A DNA stretch of 64,000 nucleotides from Lachnospira hominis (ex Liu et al. 2021) (lineage in GTDB: Bacteria; Bacillota; Clostridia; Lachnospirales; Lachnospiraceae): contig NZ_JACOPD010000004.1 in assembly GCF_014287955.1 (NCBI RefSeq), forward strand, positions 240,141 through 304,140, read 5' to 3'. The notes beneath the pieces were generated by a model that was given only the letters and a program-made list of their open reading frames with translations, was not told the DNA's origin and made no database searches. This document shows positions 38,094-47,879 of the stretch, one piece after another. Numbering within the stretch: the first letter of the stretch is position 1; every line of letters starts with the position of its first letter. A program made the translations under genes and the position numbers.

Positions 38094-39101
38094 TTAAGCG
38101 TTACTCTTTTCAACGAATCTTTCAAGCTGTTTTTTAGCCGCACCACTTGTGATTATATCTCTTGCCTTTTCTATTGCATCCTGCATTGTGAGGTTATCAG
38201 AGGCAAGATAGATTGCTGCACCGGCATTAAGAAGCACTGCATCCATTTTTGGACCTTCTTTCCCGTCAAGAATTTCACGGGCAATTTTTGCATTTTCTTC
38301 CGGCATGCCGCCGATAAGCTCTTCTTTTTTGCATCTTTTAAGTCCAAACTGTTCAGGTGTGATTTCATATGATTTGAATTCGTCGCCCTTGAATTCGCAG
38401 ACCTTTGTAGGTGCAGAAAGCGAAATCTCATCAATAGAATCTGTTCCGTAAACAACCATAGCACGTTTTACGCCCAGATTTTTTAGAACGTGTGCAAGAG
38501 GTTCAACAAGATCTTCACTGTATACACCAAGAAGCTGCATTGTTGCACCGGCAGGATTTGCAAGAGGTCCGAGGATGTTAAAAAGTGTCCTGATTCCCAT
38601 TTCTTTTCTGACACCACCGACAAATCGCATGGCTGTATGATATTTCTGTGCAAAAAGGAAACATATGTTAATTTCTTTTAAAAGCTGTGCACTGAGTGCA
38701 GGGGCGATATCAATTTTCACACCGAGAGCCTCAAGGCAGTCAGCAGTTCCACATTTGCTTGAAGCAGCTCTGTTGCCGTGCTTTGCAACAGGAATTCCGG
38801 CTGCCGATGTAACTAGTGCAGACAATGTTGATATGTTAAATGTGTTAGAACCATCTCCGCCGGTTCCCACAATTTCAAGTACATCCATATCATTTAAAAA
38901 TCTTTCACAATGGGCACGCATAACCTTTGCTGCCGCTGTTATTTCACCGATAGTTTCGCCTTTCATGGCAAGAGCAGTTAAAAATGATGCTTTCTGTGCA
39001 TCAGTTGCCTGATTTGTCATAATTTCTTCCATAACATCAGACATCATTTCAGAACTTAAATCCTTACGCTGAACCAATAAACTAATAGCTTCTTTAATCA
39101 T
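38094..39101 (-). CDS. trpD: Anthranilate phosphoribosyltransferase
   Basis: Second step of tryptophan synthesis: joins PRPP and anthranilate. 335 aa, with the PRPP loop [11 protein letters not shown], then KHGNRAASS, and the conserved [25 protein letters not shown]. The ATG at 39101 follows AGGAGG by six bases; the longer frame to 39248 runs through the T-box terminator. No other trp gene is adjacent, so trpD stands alone, but it has its own tryptophan T-box and a tandem SD/hairpin leader. Confidence 0.94.
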   Translation of the reverse strand: MIKEAISLLVQRKDLSSEMMSDVMEEIMTNQATDAQKASFLTALAMKGETIGEITAAAKVMRAHCERFLNDMDVLEIVGTGGDGSNTFNISTLSALVTSAAGIPVAKHGNRAASSKCGTADCLEALGVKIDIAPALSAQLLKEINICFLFAQKYHTAMRFVGGVRKEMGIRTLFNILGPLANPAGATMQLLGVYSEDLVEPLAHVLKNLGVKRAMVVYGTDSIDEISLSAPTKVCEFKGDEFKSYEITPEQFGLKRCKKEELIGGMPEENAKIAREILDGKEGPKMDAVLLNAGAAIYLASDNLTMQDAIEKARDIITSGAAKKQLERFVEKSNA

Positions 39102-39106
39102 AATAA

Positions 39107-39190
39107 TCCTCCTGTTTTTTCCGAAGGAAAAATGCGACCACTCCTGGGAGCAGAGGATTTGTCCTCCTGGTTTTTCCGAAGCAAAATCCG
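39107..39190 (-). promoter_or_regulatory. Tandem SD/hairpin leader element (copy 3)
   Basis: On the minus strand: GGATTTTGCTTCGG and AGGAGG (39168-39163), then AAATCCTC, then hairpin TTTTTCC-TTC-GGAAAAA and AGGAGG (39113-39108), ATTATT and the trpD ATG. The SD period is 55 bases. AATCCTC is complementary to GAGGATT at the second SD, exactly as in copy 2. It follows the T-box terminator directly. Confidence 0.7.
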
Positions 39191-39201
39191 TTTTTATGCA
39201 A

Positions 39202-39500
39202 ATAAAAAAGTCCCTGACTGAAAAACATATACAATGCTTTCCAGTCAAGGACGGTTAAAATGTACACCGCGGTGCCACCTTGATTCATAATTACTTACAC
39301 ACTCATTAAGATACAAACATATCTTTGGCAATTAACGTATGCCTTACGTCATGGAATACTAAGATTAAGTAAAAATCCTTTGACCATGCCCTCCGTGGTC
39401 CATTTAATGAATTGTTGCTGCCAGGTTCTCAGCTTCCCTGACTCTCTGTAAGTACATCTTTCATTTTTATCTCCACTTCAACGGTTTGCTTTATTAAATT
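39202..39500 (-). promoter_or_regulatory. T-box riboswitch (tryptophan)
   Basis: The T-box AAGGTGGCACCGCGGTGT is at 39281-39264. The terminator hairpin GTCCTTGACTG/CAGTCAGGGAC with a T-run lies at 39252-39206. In stem I the specifier codon reads TGG (Trp) at 39402-39400, preceded by AA and followed by A. Uncharged tRNA-Trp should favour trpD transcription. Confidence 0.93.
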
Positions 39501-39506
39501 GTCTTT

Positions 39507-39534
39507 ATTATACGCCGTGATTTATAATTGTCAA
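39507..39534 (-). promoter_or_regulatory. Promoter of the trpD leader
   Basis: On the minus strand TTGACA (39534-39529), 16 bases, TATAAT (39512-39507). It overlaps the last codons of fliB. Confidence 0.85.
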
Positions 39535-40742
39535 TAACTAAAATTGAATAATTTTATAATATTTTCAGATTTGAATATATCATCAAATATGAACTCCTCG
39601 GCAAGTGTTTCAAGATTATCTTCAGAATATTCAACTTCACGCGAAAAGATATGAATAATATCCATTCGGTCATCAGATGAAAATTTGTTGCCATTTTGGA
39701 TGAAACGATAAATTTCCATATCACGCAGAATTGCAATATTCGCAGCTGCAAGCTGTATTTTTCCGAATAAATCATGGTCATATGAGGCTTTTAACAGATA
39801 TCTGAAAATATAATATTTTAAAATATTTTCAAGCTCAGCAGTATTTTCGGCATAATATGAATTAAGATATTTAGTATATTCTTCAAAAGCCTGATTGTAC
39901 TGTATTTTCCTGCTTTCATGTTCGTTATTTTCAGAAGCATTAGAATTTTCGGGATGAAGAAAATCCATTATTTTATCTGTAAAATCAGGCCATTCATCTC
40001 CCAGAGTTTCTAGTTCAAGATATGCGTACCATACAGATGCCATATTTTGTTCAAGTTCATTAAATGAAATCTGGCGGAAATCGCTGATAAAGCAGCTATT
40101 GAAGTCGTGCTGTTTTATTTTTTTGTATAGTTTGTTCATTGAATTGTAATCATTGTTATTAATATGGTTTTGAAAATCTGCAGCTATATTAATAATGATT
40201 ATCATTTTTTGATTAAAAGTATAATCAGTTTTTTCAATTACATACATAAATTCGTCACGTAACAGCATAAGCATATCTGCAAGACTGCTGTCAAATTCAC
40301 TGTCATCAAAGACATCTTCGTCGGTATCTGTTTCTGAATAAGAAAAATTGCTGCGGTCTGTTAAAATTATTTTTGCAGCCTCTTCACAGGCAAGACCGAT
40401 TCCGCGTTCTTTTACATTACCGAAATATTCTGTAAAACGTGGAAACTGATCACAGACAATTCCGATATGTTCTTCCCCCAGTTCTTTATAGATGCCACAC
40501 AGATTATTATTGTCAAGAAAAGGACATTTTCCGTCTTTGAGTTTGAAGCAAAGATTATCATAATCAATATTGTCACGTAATTTTTTCCCGAAATCTCCGT
40601 TTACTGTGCTGTAATACTCTGCGGTTTCTTCGTCAATGTCAATCTGCCAGCCGCCAACACAGCAATTATCTTTACATTCTGAGGAAATGCAGTGAAAATT
40701 TTTATAGTATCCCGGAGTGCGTAATTTTATTTTATTATTCAT
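39531..40742 (-). CDS. fliB: Flagellin lysine-N-methylase
   Basis: A 403-aa protein of the FliB family, which methylates lysines on flagellin. The cysteine pattern is clear: CISSECKDNCCVGGW near residue 15, then CPFLDNNNLCGIY and VCDQFPRF, probably an Fe-S or zinc site. No flagellar genes are nearby. It overlaps ybaK by eight bases, so the two are co-transcribed. The ATG at 40742 follows GAGGAG. Suggests a flagellated organism. Confidence 0.88.
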   Translation of the reverse strand: MNNKIKLRTPGYYKNFHCISSECKDNCCVGGWQIDIDEETAEYYSTVNGDFGKKLRDNIDYDNLCFKLKDGKCPFLDNNNLCGIYKELGEEHIGIVCDQFPRFTEYFGNVKERGIGLACEEAAKIILTDRSNFSYSETDTDEDVFDDSEFDSSLADMLMLLRDEFMYVIEKTDYTFNQKMIIIINIAADFQNHINNNDYNSMNKLYKKIKQHDFNSCFISDFRQISFNELEQNMASVWYAYLELETLGDEWPDFTDKIMDFLHPENSNASENNEHESRKIQYNQAFEEYTKYLNSYYAENTAELENILKYYIFRYLLKASYDHDLFGKIQLAAANIAILRDMEIYRFIQNGNKFSSDDRMDIIHIFSREVEYSEDNLETLAEEFIFDDIFKSENIIKLFNFSY

Positions 40743-41223
40743 TAACATTCTCCTCAATAACTATATCTGCTGTCTGATATCGGATTATTTTTGAAAGTGA
40801 AGATAAAGGCATCTCTACCTGATAGCCTATTTTTCCGGCACTGAATATTATTGTATCAAAGTTTTCGGCTTCATGTTGAAATGTTGTAGGGAAAACTTTT
40901 TTCATTCCGATAGGTGAACATCCACCATGAATATAACCTGTAAGAGGCAGAAGCTCCTTTGATTTTAACATGTCAATTGATTTTTCCCCAACAGCCCTGG
41001 CTGCTTTTTTCAAATCAAGTTCTTTTGCAACAGGAATTACAAAAACGTAATTTTTGCCTGATTTTGCAACTGTTACAAGTGTTTTAAAAACTTTATCCGG
41101 ATTTTCATTTAAGGCAGCCGCAACGTCAACACCACTTACCGCATCAGTGTTGATATAGCTGTGTGCTGTATATTTTATTTTTTTTTGTTCAAGGATACGC
41201 ATTACATTAGTTTTTTCTTCCAT
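40735..41223 (-). CDS. ybaK: Cys-tRNA(Pro)/Cys-tRNA(Cys) deacylase YbaK
   Basis: A 162-aa editing enzyme that removes Cys from tRNA-Pro in trans. It shows TLVTVAKSGKNYVFVIPVAKELDLKKAA with the catalytic Lys, and GYIHGGCSPIGMKK, both diagnostic of YbaK/EbsC. The ATG at 41223 is preferred over 41250. It heads an apparent two-gene operon with fliB, a pairing without an obvious functional link. Confidence 0.9.
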   Translation of the reverse strand: MEEKTNVMRILEQKKIKYTAHSYINTDAVSGVDVAAALNENPDKVFKTLVTVAKSGKNYVFVIPVAKELDLKKAARAVGEKSIDMLKSKELLPLTGYIHGGCSPIGMKKVFPTTFQHEAENFDTIIFSAGKIGYQVEMPLSSLSKIIRYQTADIVIEENVNE

Positions 41224-41295
41224 AATTGATACTTCTTTCTTTAAACTCAACTGTCATGCCGAAGCACATGAAAAATTACATTTTTGATTAATATT

Positions 41296-42852
41296 TTAAA
41301 CTGAGAGTGTTGTCCATTTGCTGCAGTCCCATACTTCATTTACAAGACCATCGTAAAATTCAGGCTCGTGGCAGACCATCAGTATGCTTCCCTTATATTC
41401 CATTAAAGCACGCTTTAGTTCATCTTTGGCATCAACGTCAAGATGGTTGGTTGGCTCATCGAGCACAAGGATGTTGCTCTCGCGGTTAATGAGTTTACAA
41501 AGTCGGACTTTCGCCTGCTCGCCACCGCTTAATACACGAATCTGACTTTCAATGTGTTTTGTTGTGAGACCACATTTAGCGAGTGCCGAACGTACTTCAT
41601 ATTGTGTGTATGAAGGAAATTCTTCCCATATTTCATTGAGGCATGTATTTGTGTTATCAGGAGAACTTTCCTGTTCAAAATAACCGATTTCAAGGTAATC
41701 TCCAAGCTCAACTTCGCCGGAAACCGGTTGTATTATTCCAAGAATACTTTTTAAAAGCGTGGACTTACCAATCCCATTTGCACCAACCATGGCTATTTTA
41801 CTGCCGCGTTCCATTGAAATATTGAGTGGAACCGAGAGTGGTTTGTCATATCCGATTACAAGATCTTTTGTTGTAAAAATGTATCGTCCCGGAGTACGGG
41901 CCTGTTTGAAATAAAATTCAGGTTTTGGTTTTTCAGCAGCAAGCTCAATTATATCCATATTGTCAAGCTTTTTCTGGCGTGACATAGCCATGTTTCTGGT
42001 TGCAACACGTGCCTTATTTCTTGCAACGAAATCTTTCAAGTCGGCAATTTCTTTCTGTTGCCTGTTGAATGCTGCTTCCATCTGTGCTTTTTTCATCGCA
42101 TAAACTTCCTGAAATTTGTCATAGTCGCCAACATAACGGTTGAGCTGCTGATTGTCCATATGGTAAATCAGGTTAATTACACTGTTTAAAAATGGTATAT
42201 CATGTGAAATCAAAATGAAAGCATTTTCATAATCATTTAAGTATCTTTTAAGCCATTCTATATGTTCGGCGTCAAGATAATTAGTAGGCTCGTCGAGAAG
42301 CAGAATATCAGGTTTTTCAAGAAGAAGCTTACCAAGTAAAACTTTTGTACGCTGTCCGCCGCTTAATTCTGTTACATCTTTGTCAAGCCCGAGGTCGAGA
42401 AGTCCTAGTGCCCTTGCAACTTCTTCAACTTTGGAATCTATCATATAAAAATCATGCATTGTGAGCATGTCCTGAATTACGCCGAGTTCTTCCATTAGGG
42501 AATTCATCTCATCCTCGTCTACATCACCAAGCTTTGCACATATTTCATTCATGCGTTCTTCCTGGCTGTAAAGAAAATCAAATGCTGATGCAAGAACTGA
42601 GCCAATAGTCATTCCCGGTTCAAGTACGGCATGCTGGTCAAGATAACCGACACGCACATTTTTCGACCATTCAACTTTTCCTTCGTCAGGCATAAGCTTT
42701 CCTGTTATTATATTCATAAATGTGGATTTACCCTCACCGTTAGCACCAACTAATCCGATGTGTTCACCTTTCAGCAGCCTGAATGAGACATCTGAAAAGA
42801 TTGCTCTGTCTCCAAAACCATGTGAGAGATGTTCTACGTTTAAAATACTCAT
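41296..42852 (-). CDS. ABC-F family ATP-binding protein
   Basis: A cytoplasmic protein of 518 aa with two ABC ATPase domains and no membrane part. Walker A motifs are GANGEGKST and GANGIGKST; signatures are LSGGQRTK and LSGGEQAK; Walker B is followed by DEPTNYLD and DEPTNHLD. The linker between domains is rich in Lys/Arg/Gln. ABC-F proteins act on the ribosome, either as translation factors (EttA, YbiT, YkpA) or as antibiotic-protection factors; the short linker favours the housekeeping type. A terminator was not clearly seen downstream. Confidence 0.9.
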   Translation of the reverse strand: MSILNVEHLSHGFGDRAIFSDVSFRLLKGEHIGLVGANGEGKSTFMNIITGKLMPDEGKVEWSKNVRVGYLDQHAVLEPGMTIGSVLASAFDFLYSQEERMNEICAKLGDVDEDEMNSLMEELGVIQDMLTMHDFYMIDSKVEEVARALGLLDLGLDKDVTELSGGQRTKVLLGKLLLEKPDILLLDEPTNYLDAEHIEWLKRYLNDYENAFILISHDIPFLNSVINLIYHMDNQQLNRYVGDYDKFQEVYAMKKAQMEAAFNRQQKEIADLKDFVARNKARVATRNMAMSRQKKLDNMDIIELAAEKPKPEFYFKQARTPGRYIFTTKDLVIGYDKPLSVPLNISMERGSKIAMVGANGIGKSTLLKSILGIIQPVSGEVELGDYLEIGYFEQESSPDNTNTCLNEIWEEFPSYTQYEVRSALAKCGLTTKHIESQIRVLSGGEQAKVRLCKLINRESNILVLDEPTNHLDVDAKDELKRALMEYKGSILMVCHEPEFYDGLVNEVWDCSKWTTLSV

Positions 42853-42924
42853 AAATACCTTACCTTTTTATTATTTGTTATGTCTTTTTAACCTATAGTA
42901 TCATATTAAATATTGGAATAAATA

Positions 42925-43869
42925 TCAACTTAAATTTTTGTACACAGCTGGTTTTATGGAAATTGTACTGTAATCTGCAGCATAAAGCTTTGCACTGTCA
43001 TTTACTACCTGACGATAACGGTGCATCCATTTTGTTGTTATCCCTCCATATTTTGCAACATCATCCTCGCTTGCACCACCACTTAACATGTATTTAAATG
43101 CACAATGTCTCATATCCTGCATTGTAAAATCCGGAAAATCATTATTAGATTTTTTGGCCTGTGAGATATATTTTTTTAAAAGGCGTTCAGCATCACGTAT
43201 TTTTAATACAGTTCCTCTTTTGTTGAAAAATATATGTCCGTCAGCTATTTTATGTATTTCAAGGTACGTAAGCAGCATTTGTGAGACATCGTCAGGTAAC
43301 TTTATAATACGTGATATTCTTTTCTTTTCCGGAAAATGTATACAAAGACATTCATTTGAATCATATAATATGAAATTTGTCATCATACTGCATATTTCAC
43401 CGGAAGTAAGACCACATTTTAATACTAATGAAAAAATCATATATGCCATATCGTCGCCTGCTTTTGATGAAAGATCAAGAATTGTTGATATATCATCTTC
43501 ACAAGGAAGTTTATCAGTTGTAATTATTTTATCTTCATCAGGTAATATATAATCTTTAAAGTAATTAATATAATTTCTGCCGGCGTTATTTTCACGTACA
43601 CGTATATATTCGCATAACGTACGCATTACGGACATACGCATCAGTGCCGTTGAATATGATAATCTTTTGCTTTGTATTTTTTCTGTTAAATCATTGAAGT
43701 ACTTTTCTGTATCAGATTCTGTCAGCTCAAGAGGAGAGTGACCTGTAATTTTTATATAAGCTTTTATAACATTATAATAATTTTTTCGTGTCTTTTCTGA
43801 CAGGCTGGCCGCAAAAAAATTCCATATTGAATAAAGAAATTCATCATTTTTATTTTTTGTTTCGTTCAT
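42925..43869 (-). CDS. Tyrosine-recombinase-like protein, active site degenerate
   Basis: A 314-aa protein with the two-domain layout of XerC/XerD-type recombinases: a SAM-like core-binding domain (residues 10-100) and a catalytic fold. The first catalytic Arg is replaced (CGLTSGEI in place of GLRxxE), the HxxR box reads QDMRH, and the later His of LGH is GGI; only the second Arg and a Tyr (MHRYRQV) remain. Probably not a working recombinase; it may bind DNA at the replication region next to it. The ATG at 43869 follows GAGGAT. Confidence 0.7.
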   Translation of the reverse strand: MNETKNKNDEFLYSIWNFFAASLSEKTRKNYYNVIKAYIKITGHSPLELTESDTEKYFNDLTEKIQSKRLSYSTALMRMSVMRTLCEYIRVRENNAGRNYINYFKDYILPDEDKIITTDKLPCEDDISTILDLSSKAGDDMAYMIFSLVLKCGLTSGEICSMMTNFILYDSNECLCIHFPEKKRISRIIKLPDDVSQMLLTYLEIHKIADGHIFFNKRGTVLKIRDAERLLKKYISQAKKSNNDFPDFTMQDMRHCAFKYMLSGGASEDDVAKYGGITTKWMHRYRQVVNDSAKLYAADYSTISIKPAVYKNLS

Positions 43870-44086
43870 AACGTGTATCCTCAAATTATTTAATTATTTT
43901 ATATTTTACCACTATTGACGACATATGTCTATATTCCAACCAAAAAACCATACCACCACTCTACTTCAAAATAAACAAATAATAATTAAGAAAGGCTTCC
44001 TGACCACAACTTCTATTTGCATTTATTTCTTATTTTGATTATAATAAATATAATATTTTGCAATTTTACTAATGCGAGGTTATTAA

Positions 44087-45484
44087 ATGGAACAATATTC
44101 AAGACAGTTTATCGAAGAATTGGCTAAGCACATAGATCCTGCTATTGCCGATTTTTTTAATATGAAGCATGAAATTTTCAAATTTCCTGCAAAAACTTTT
44201 ACAGAATTAATTGACGAAACACTTATGGACTATCTCGAAGGCAAAACAAGCCGTGAAGATTTGATTCCTATCGTCAACAAGATTAAAAAATCCCGTCTGC
44301 AAAAACGTGCCAGATGGTACAAGTCATACATTAATGATGTTGACACAATAAGCATTGATGACCCTAAACATCCACTCTCCCATATTATAAATATGGCACG
44401 CTCACTCCCTATTGACCAATATGTCAATATGTTCGGAAATATGGAGCTTGACGAAATTATTGCACAATATAAAACAAAAGCAACCGAGTGGAAAGATAAC
44501 TCGAACAGCCTTCTGATCGAATTTCCGGGACTATCAACTTTTACAAATAATTCAATTTTTAATTCATTAAAAAATGACCTTATAATAAGTGCCTGGAAAT
44601 ATATAGAGGCAGACCTGGCAGGAAATATTGATTCATATATGAGAATGTTCCCGGAGCAGCTTCTCAACAGACCACTCTTCTCTCCATCTTCATTTACACT
44701 TATGATGGACACAGCATCAAATAATCTTCTTAAAGAAATTATTACAGATGAAAATGGACAGGAACTTCTGGAAGTTACTGTAAATACAGGTAAGCTTACT
44801 CCTCCAAAGTCAATGGATTCTAATGATTTAAAACTTATTAATGCTTTTATCTCGAACATTAATATGCAGGAATTTTCAAGAGAAAAATCTGTTATTGTCG
44901 ATCTTAATACTTTGGGCAAGGAGGTTGTTGATTATCATGTCGGAAAAAATGTACTTAACAAAATTTCCAATTCATGCCGTAAGCTTGTCGAATATAACTT
45001 CTCTTACGAAGAAGAAGGCAGCAAAATGTATTTCAACCTCTTTGATAATATTGCAATAAAGGAAGATGCCGAGCGACCATATGCTATTGCACAATTTGGT
45101 GAAATATTAAGCAATGCCATAATCCAGAAAAAATTAATCTCAATAACCTCATCTTCATACGATGTACTGCAGAACAATCTTTCAAAGATTATTTGTTATG
45201 CATTAAAACGTGAACAGATTGCTAATCAGGAAAGCCTGACTAATGAATACAGTTATACATATTTCCAGAAGATTGTACGTTTCAAACTAAAAAATAAGAA
45301 GAAAAATCTTCAGCTTATACAAGAAAGTCTTCAGGAATTTGTAGATAACAAAATTGCTATCGAAAGTTTTGAATTAAAAAATGGTGTTTTTGTAATTCAT
45401 TTTCTTCCTCTTTCACCGGCAGAAATCGAAGATTTACATTTTGATAATACTAAGGCTGTTTCGGTTTCTGATAAACTTAAATAA
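44087..45484 (+). CDS. Unknown 465-aa protein at the origin region
   Basis: A soluble, mostly helical and charged protein. I do not recognise it. The middle (GREIITDENGQELLEV-like strands) is mixed, and the last 150 residues (SYTYFQKIVRFKLKNKKKNL, then GVFVIHFLPLSPAE) look like a DNA-binding winged-helix domain, with many Lys and Asn. It faces the iteron cluster and is followed by a terminator, so it may be a second replication or segregation protein. The ATG at 44087 has GCGAGG upstream. Confidence 0.55.
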   Translation: MEQYSRQFIEELAKHIDPAIADFFNMKHEIFKFPAKTFTELIDETLMDYLEGKTSREDLIPIVNKIKKSRLQKRARWYKSYINDVDTISIDDPKHPLSHIINMARSLPIDQYVNMFGNMELDEIIAQYKTKATEWKDNSNSLLIEFPGLSTFTNNSIFNSLKNDLIISAWKYIEADLAGNIDSYMRMFPEQLLNRPLFSPSSFTLMMDTASNNLLKEIITDENGQELLEVTVNTGKLTPPKSMDSNDLKLINAFISNINMQEFSREKSVIVDLNTLGKEVVDYHVGKNVLNKISNSCRKLVEYNFSYEEEGSKMYFNLFDNIAIKEDAERPYAIAQFGEILSNAIIQKKLISITSSSYDVLQNNLSKIICYALKREQIANQESLTNEYSYTYFQKIVRFKLKNKKKNLQLIQESLQEFVDNKIAIESFELKNGVFVIHFLPLSPAEIEDLHFDNTKAVSVSDKLK

Positions 45485-45545
45485 GCGTATTGTCTACATT
45501 TTGCTTAAAATATCGTTGTCAAAACAGTCACTTAACATATCACTA

Positions 45546-45586
45546 AAAAAGAGAGTATTGTATTTATTACATGCTCTCTTTTTTTA
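45546..45586 (+). terminator. Terminator after the 465-aa gene
   Basis: AAAGAGAG and CTCTCTTT pair across a loop of about 17 bases, followed by T. Confidence 0.8.
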
Positions 45587-45757
45587 TGCAATGTACTTTA
45601 ACGCTCTTTTTCAATTATATTTGTCGTTATTATTTTGTTTTTACATGTCATTTATTTATAAATATGGCATTTTTACTGGCTCTGTCTCATTTTATTTTAT
45701 TTTTAATTATCTTTTTATCAACTGCAAATATGCTATCAGTTTGACGTTATAAAAGAA

Positions 45758-46135
45758 ATGTAGATAATTTTGGAGTAAAATTCTACGTAGATATATATTT
45801 AAATATCAAAAAGTAGACTAATTTGGAGTAAAAAAATGATATGTAGATAATTTTAGAGTAAAAAAGGCAATTTTTATTGACGATATTTGTCATAAATCAT
45901 TTTATATGTTAATTTTATATATAATTAATCTCCTTTTTCTACATTTTTTTTCGAAAAAAAAATTTTTGATGTCTACATTTTTGGCTTAAACACTGGTTTT
46001 TTTACAAAAATATGCTACTTATAGAAAACATTAACTTATTGATGTAGATAAATTTAGAGTAAATCATGCAAAAATCTCCAGAAGACTCTACATAAAAAAA
46101 TTTAAAGAAATTATGTAGATAAATTTGGAGTAAAT
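45758..46135 (+). repeat. Five 23-bp iterons, putative replication origin
   Basis: Direct copies at 45758-45780, 45811-45833, 45841-45863, 46042-46064 and 46113-46135. The consensus is ATGTAGATAAWTTT then RGAGTAAAW. They lie in a very AT-rich gap (45485-46278), before a replication-protein candidate. A DnaA-box-like AGTGGATAA (one mismatch) is at 46196-46204. This is the layout of iteron-controlled plasmid origins. Confidence 0.8.
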
Positions 46136-46278
46136 CGCATCAAAGTTTCAAAAATGTAGACATGTATATTAAAAAAAATTCAAAAAAAAACAAAAAGTGG
46201 ATAAAAACCGAGTAAAAATCCCGATTTGATTTTTTCCTTCAAAAATTGTTAAATAATGCAAGAAAGGTGGTGAGAACT

Positions 46279-47499
46279 GTGGATTTATTTGCTAATATCG
46301 GCAAAGCCGTGCTGATTCAATCTCTTGGTTTACAAAAAAATTATACAGAGACTGCATCAGAATCAATTAATGTTATAGATCATGATAATAACACATGTCA
46401 TAATTGTAAATACTGTGATATTATAAACAGTTTTGACACAGATTCTGATACATATAAAGCGGCTCAGGTAATATGTGAAAGTTGTCCACATAAAGTTCTT
46501 ACTACGAAGACTGTATATAAAAAGATATACCATAATGAAAAGAATCGTTATGGTTATAAGCCACGCTTAAAATCCAATTCAATAAAACTGCTGTTACTGC
46601 TCCATTTCTATCATCCAGATAAATTTGGTGTTATTTGTAATGTCAATTCATTACAACTGGCTAAAGAATTAGGCTGCGACATAAAGACAATTTTTAATAA
46701 TCTCGAAATATTAAGCAGGTACAATTATATTTCATATTGTAAAAGTTCTACATATAATATTACCGTATGTCTTAATGATTACGAAAGTTATTATCTTCCT
46801 GCCAATAAAGGCGGCAGGGGGTTTTTTGTCATGTCTTTAGATTTATTGAAACAGATTATTCAACTTGAAAATCTGCTTACATTAAGAATTCATCTAAGAG
46901 AATTAATTGAAATTGACAATCTCAATATCAAAGCTCCTTTCACAGCTGTATCAAAAACATTTAAAGAAATTAAGCTTGTACTTCCTGATTATTGCAGACC
47001 TTGTATTATCAAAGATGCTATAAGTAAAAAATCAGATATTTTTGACATTTCAGTTAATGACAAAGTAATTCGTTTTGAGATCAATGACAACTTTAACTGC
47101 AGGCGAAGAAAAGATGAATGTTTTAATCAGTATATATCACTATTCAAAGAATTTATAGCTGATTTTAATCAGACTGTAATTTCAGTCAACAGCAGTAATG
47201 TCTTTCCTGATGACAGCTTTGATTTCTTTTCAGCTCAAAATGAAAAACAGGATATTCATTTCCAATTTATAAAAATAAAGGATTATGAATATGATGATCT
47301 TGCTCAGCTTGCAATGCAGTACTCTTATAATTATGTAATTACCGCATTGTCAACTGTTTATAATAATTACATATTACACGAACGTGAGATTACAAATCTT
47401 GGAGGTCTTTTAAGAACAATTATAATTTCTTTGATTAATAATTCTACCGGACCAGGTTCATCGTCTTCTACAGGTTCTGATAATTTTTCGGCTGCTTAA
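46279..47499 (+). CDS. Putative replication initiator with zinc motif and winged helix
   Basis: A 406-aa protein. Residues 40-75 hold CHNCKYC and CESC, a likely zinc site. Residues 95-165 form a winged helix (SIKLLLLLHFYHPDKFGVI, then LAKELGCDIKTIFNNLEILSRY), and the rest is Asn/Lys-rich with a low-complexity Ser/Gly end. Position just after iterons and next to parAB suggests an initiator that binds the iterons and limits its own synthesis. The GTG at 46279 follows AAAGGTGG; the frame from a TTG at 46246 has no SD. No strong match to a named Rep family is claimed. Confidence 0.65.
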   Translation: MDLFANIGKAVLIQSLGLQKNYTETASESINVIDHDNNTCHNCKYCDIINSFDTDSDTYKAAQVICESCPHKVLTTKTVYKKIYHNEKNRYGYKPRLKSNSIKLLLLLHFYHPDKFGVICNVNSLQLAKELGCDIKTIFNNLEILSRYNYISYCKSSTYNITVCLNDYESYYLPANKGGRGFFVMSLDLLKQIIQLENLLTLRIHLRELIEIDNLNIKAPFTAVSKTFKEIKLVLPDYCRPCIIKDAISKKSDIFDISVNDKVIRFEINDNFNCRRRKDECFNQYISLFKEFIADFNQTVISVNSSNVFPDDSFDFFSAQNEKQDIHFQFIKIKDYEYDDLAQLAMQYSYNYVITALSTVYNNYILHEREITNLGGLLRTIIISLINNSTGPGSSSSTGSDNFSAA

Positions 47500-47840
47500 C
47501 CACAACAGCCTTATTTTTGTACACATTTTTCTGTTTTTATTGTCTGTTTTTTATCACACAAAATAAATTGTTCGTTTTTTATTTATTATCTGTTTTTTCT
47601 GATATTAACTACTTCCTCTTTGAATACATTTATGATACCGGCTATACCTTGATTGTAAAATATATAAAAAAATTGGGAAAGTTTTCAACATAAAAAAGAA
47701 TTAATTCAACTTTATATAGATAAAAAAAAACATAAATATGAAAAAAAAATGCTATAAAATTTAAAAAATAAACACATTATTTTAAATAAACGACATTACA
47801 TATACAAAAAGCAACTTGTAATAAGAAAAAAAATAACATT

Positions 47841-47879
47841 AAAAAAAGCAGGTAATGCCCATAATTACTGCTCTCCTGC
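47841..47879 (-). terminator. Minus-strand terminator
   Basis: GCAGG (47879-47875) pairs with CCTGC (47852-47848), with GTAAT/ATTAC inside, then seven T on the minus strand (47847-47841). It ends an unknown transcript or catches parB read-through. Confidence 0.6.

Larger units (their letters stand above)
45491..46162. repeat. Inverted-core origin repeats
   Basis: TGTCTACATTTT with a GCTTAAA tail occurs at 45491-45509 and 45970-45990, and its complement AAAAATGTAGACA at 46150-46162. The core ATGTAGA is shared with the direct iterons. Coordinates span the three copies. Confidence 0.6.

Noticed and set aside
44230..44919. 229-codon minus frame inside the 465-aa gene
   Set aside because: Fully antisense to a gene with an SD and terminator; no ribosome site of its own.
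45441..45752. 103-codon plus frame overlapping the end of the 465-aa gene
   Set aside because: Runs through the terminator at 45546-45586 and is hydrophobic AT-rich sequence.
45758..46135. CRISPR array
   Set aside because: Spacing is irregular, spacers are not uniform and no cas gene is near; these are iterons.
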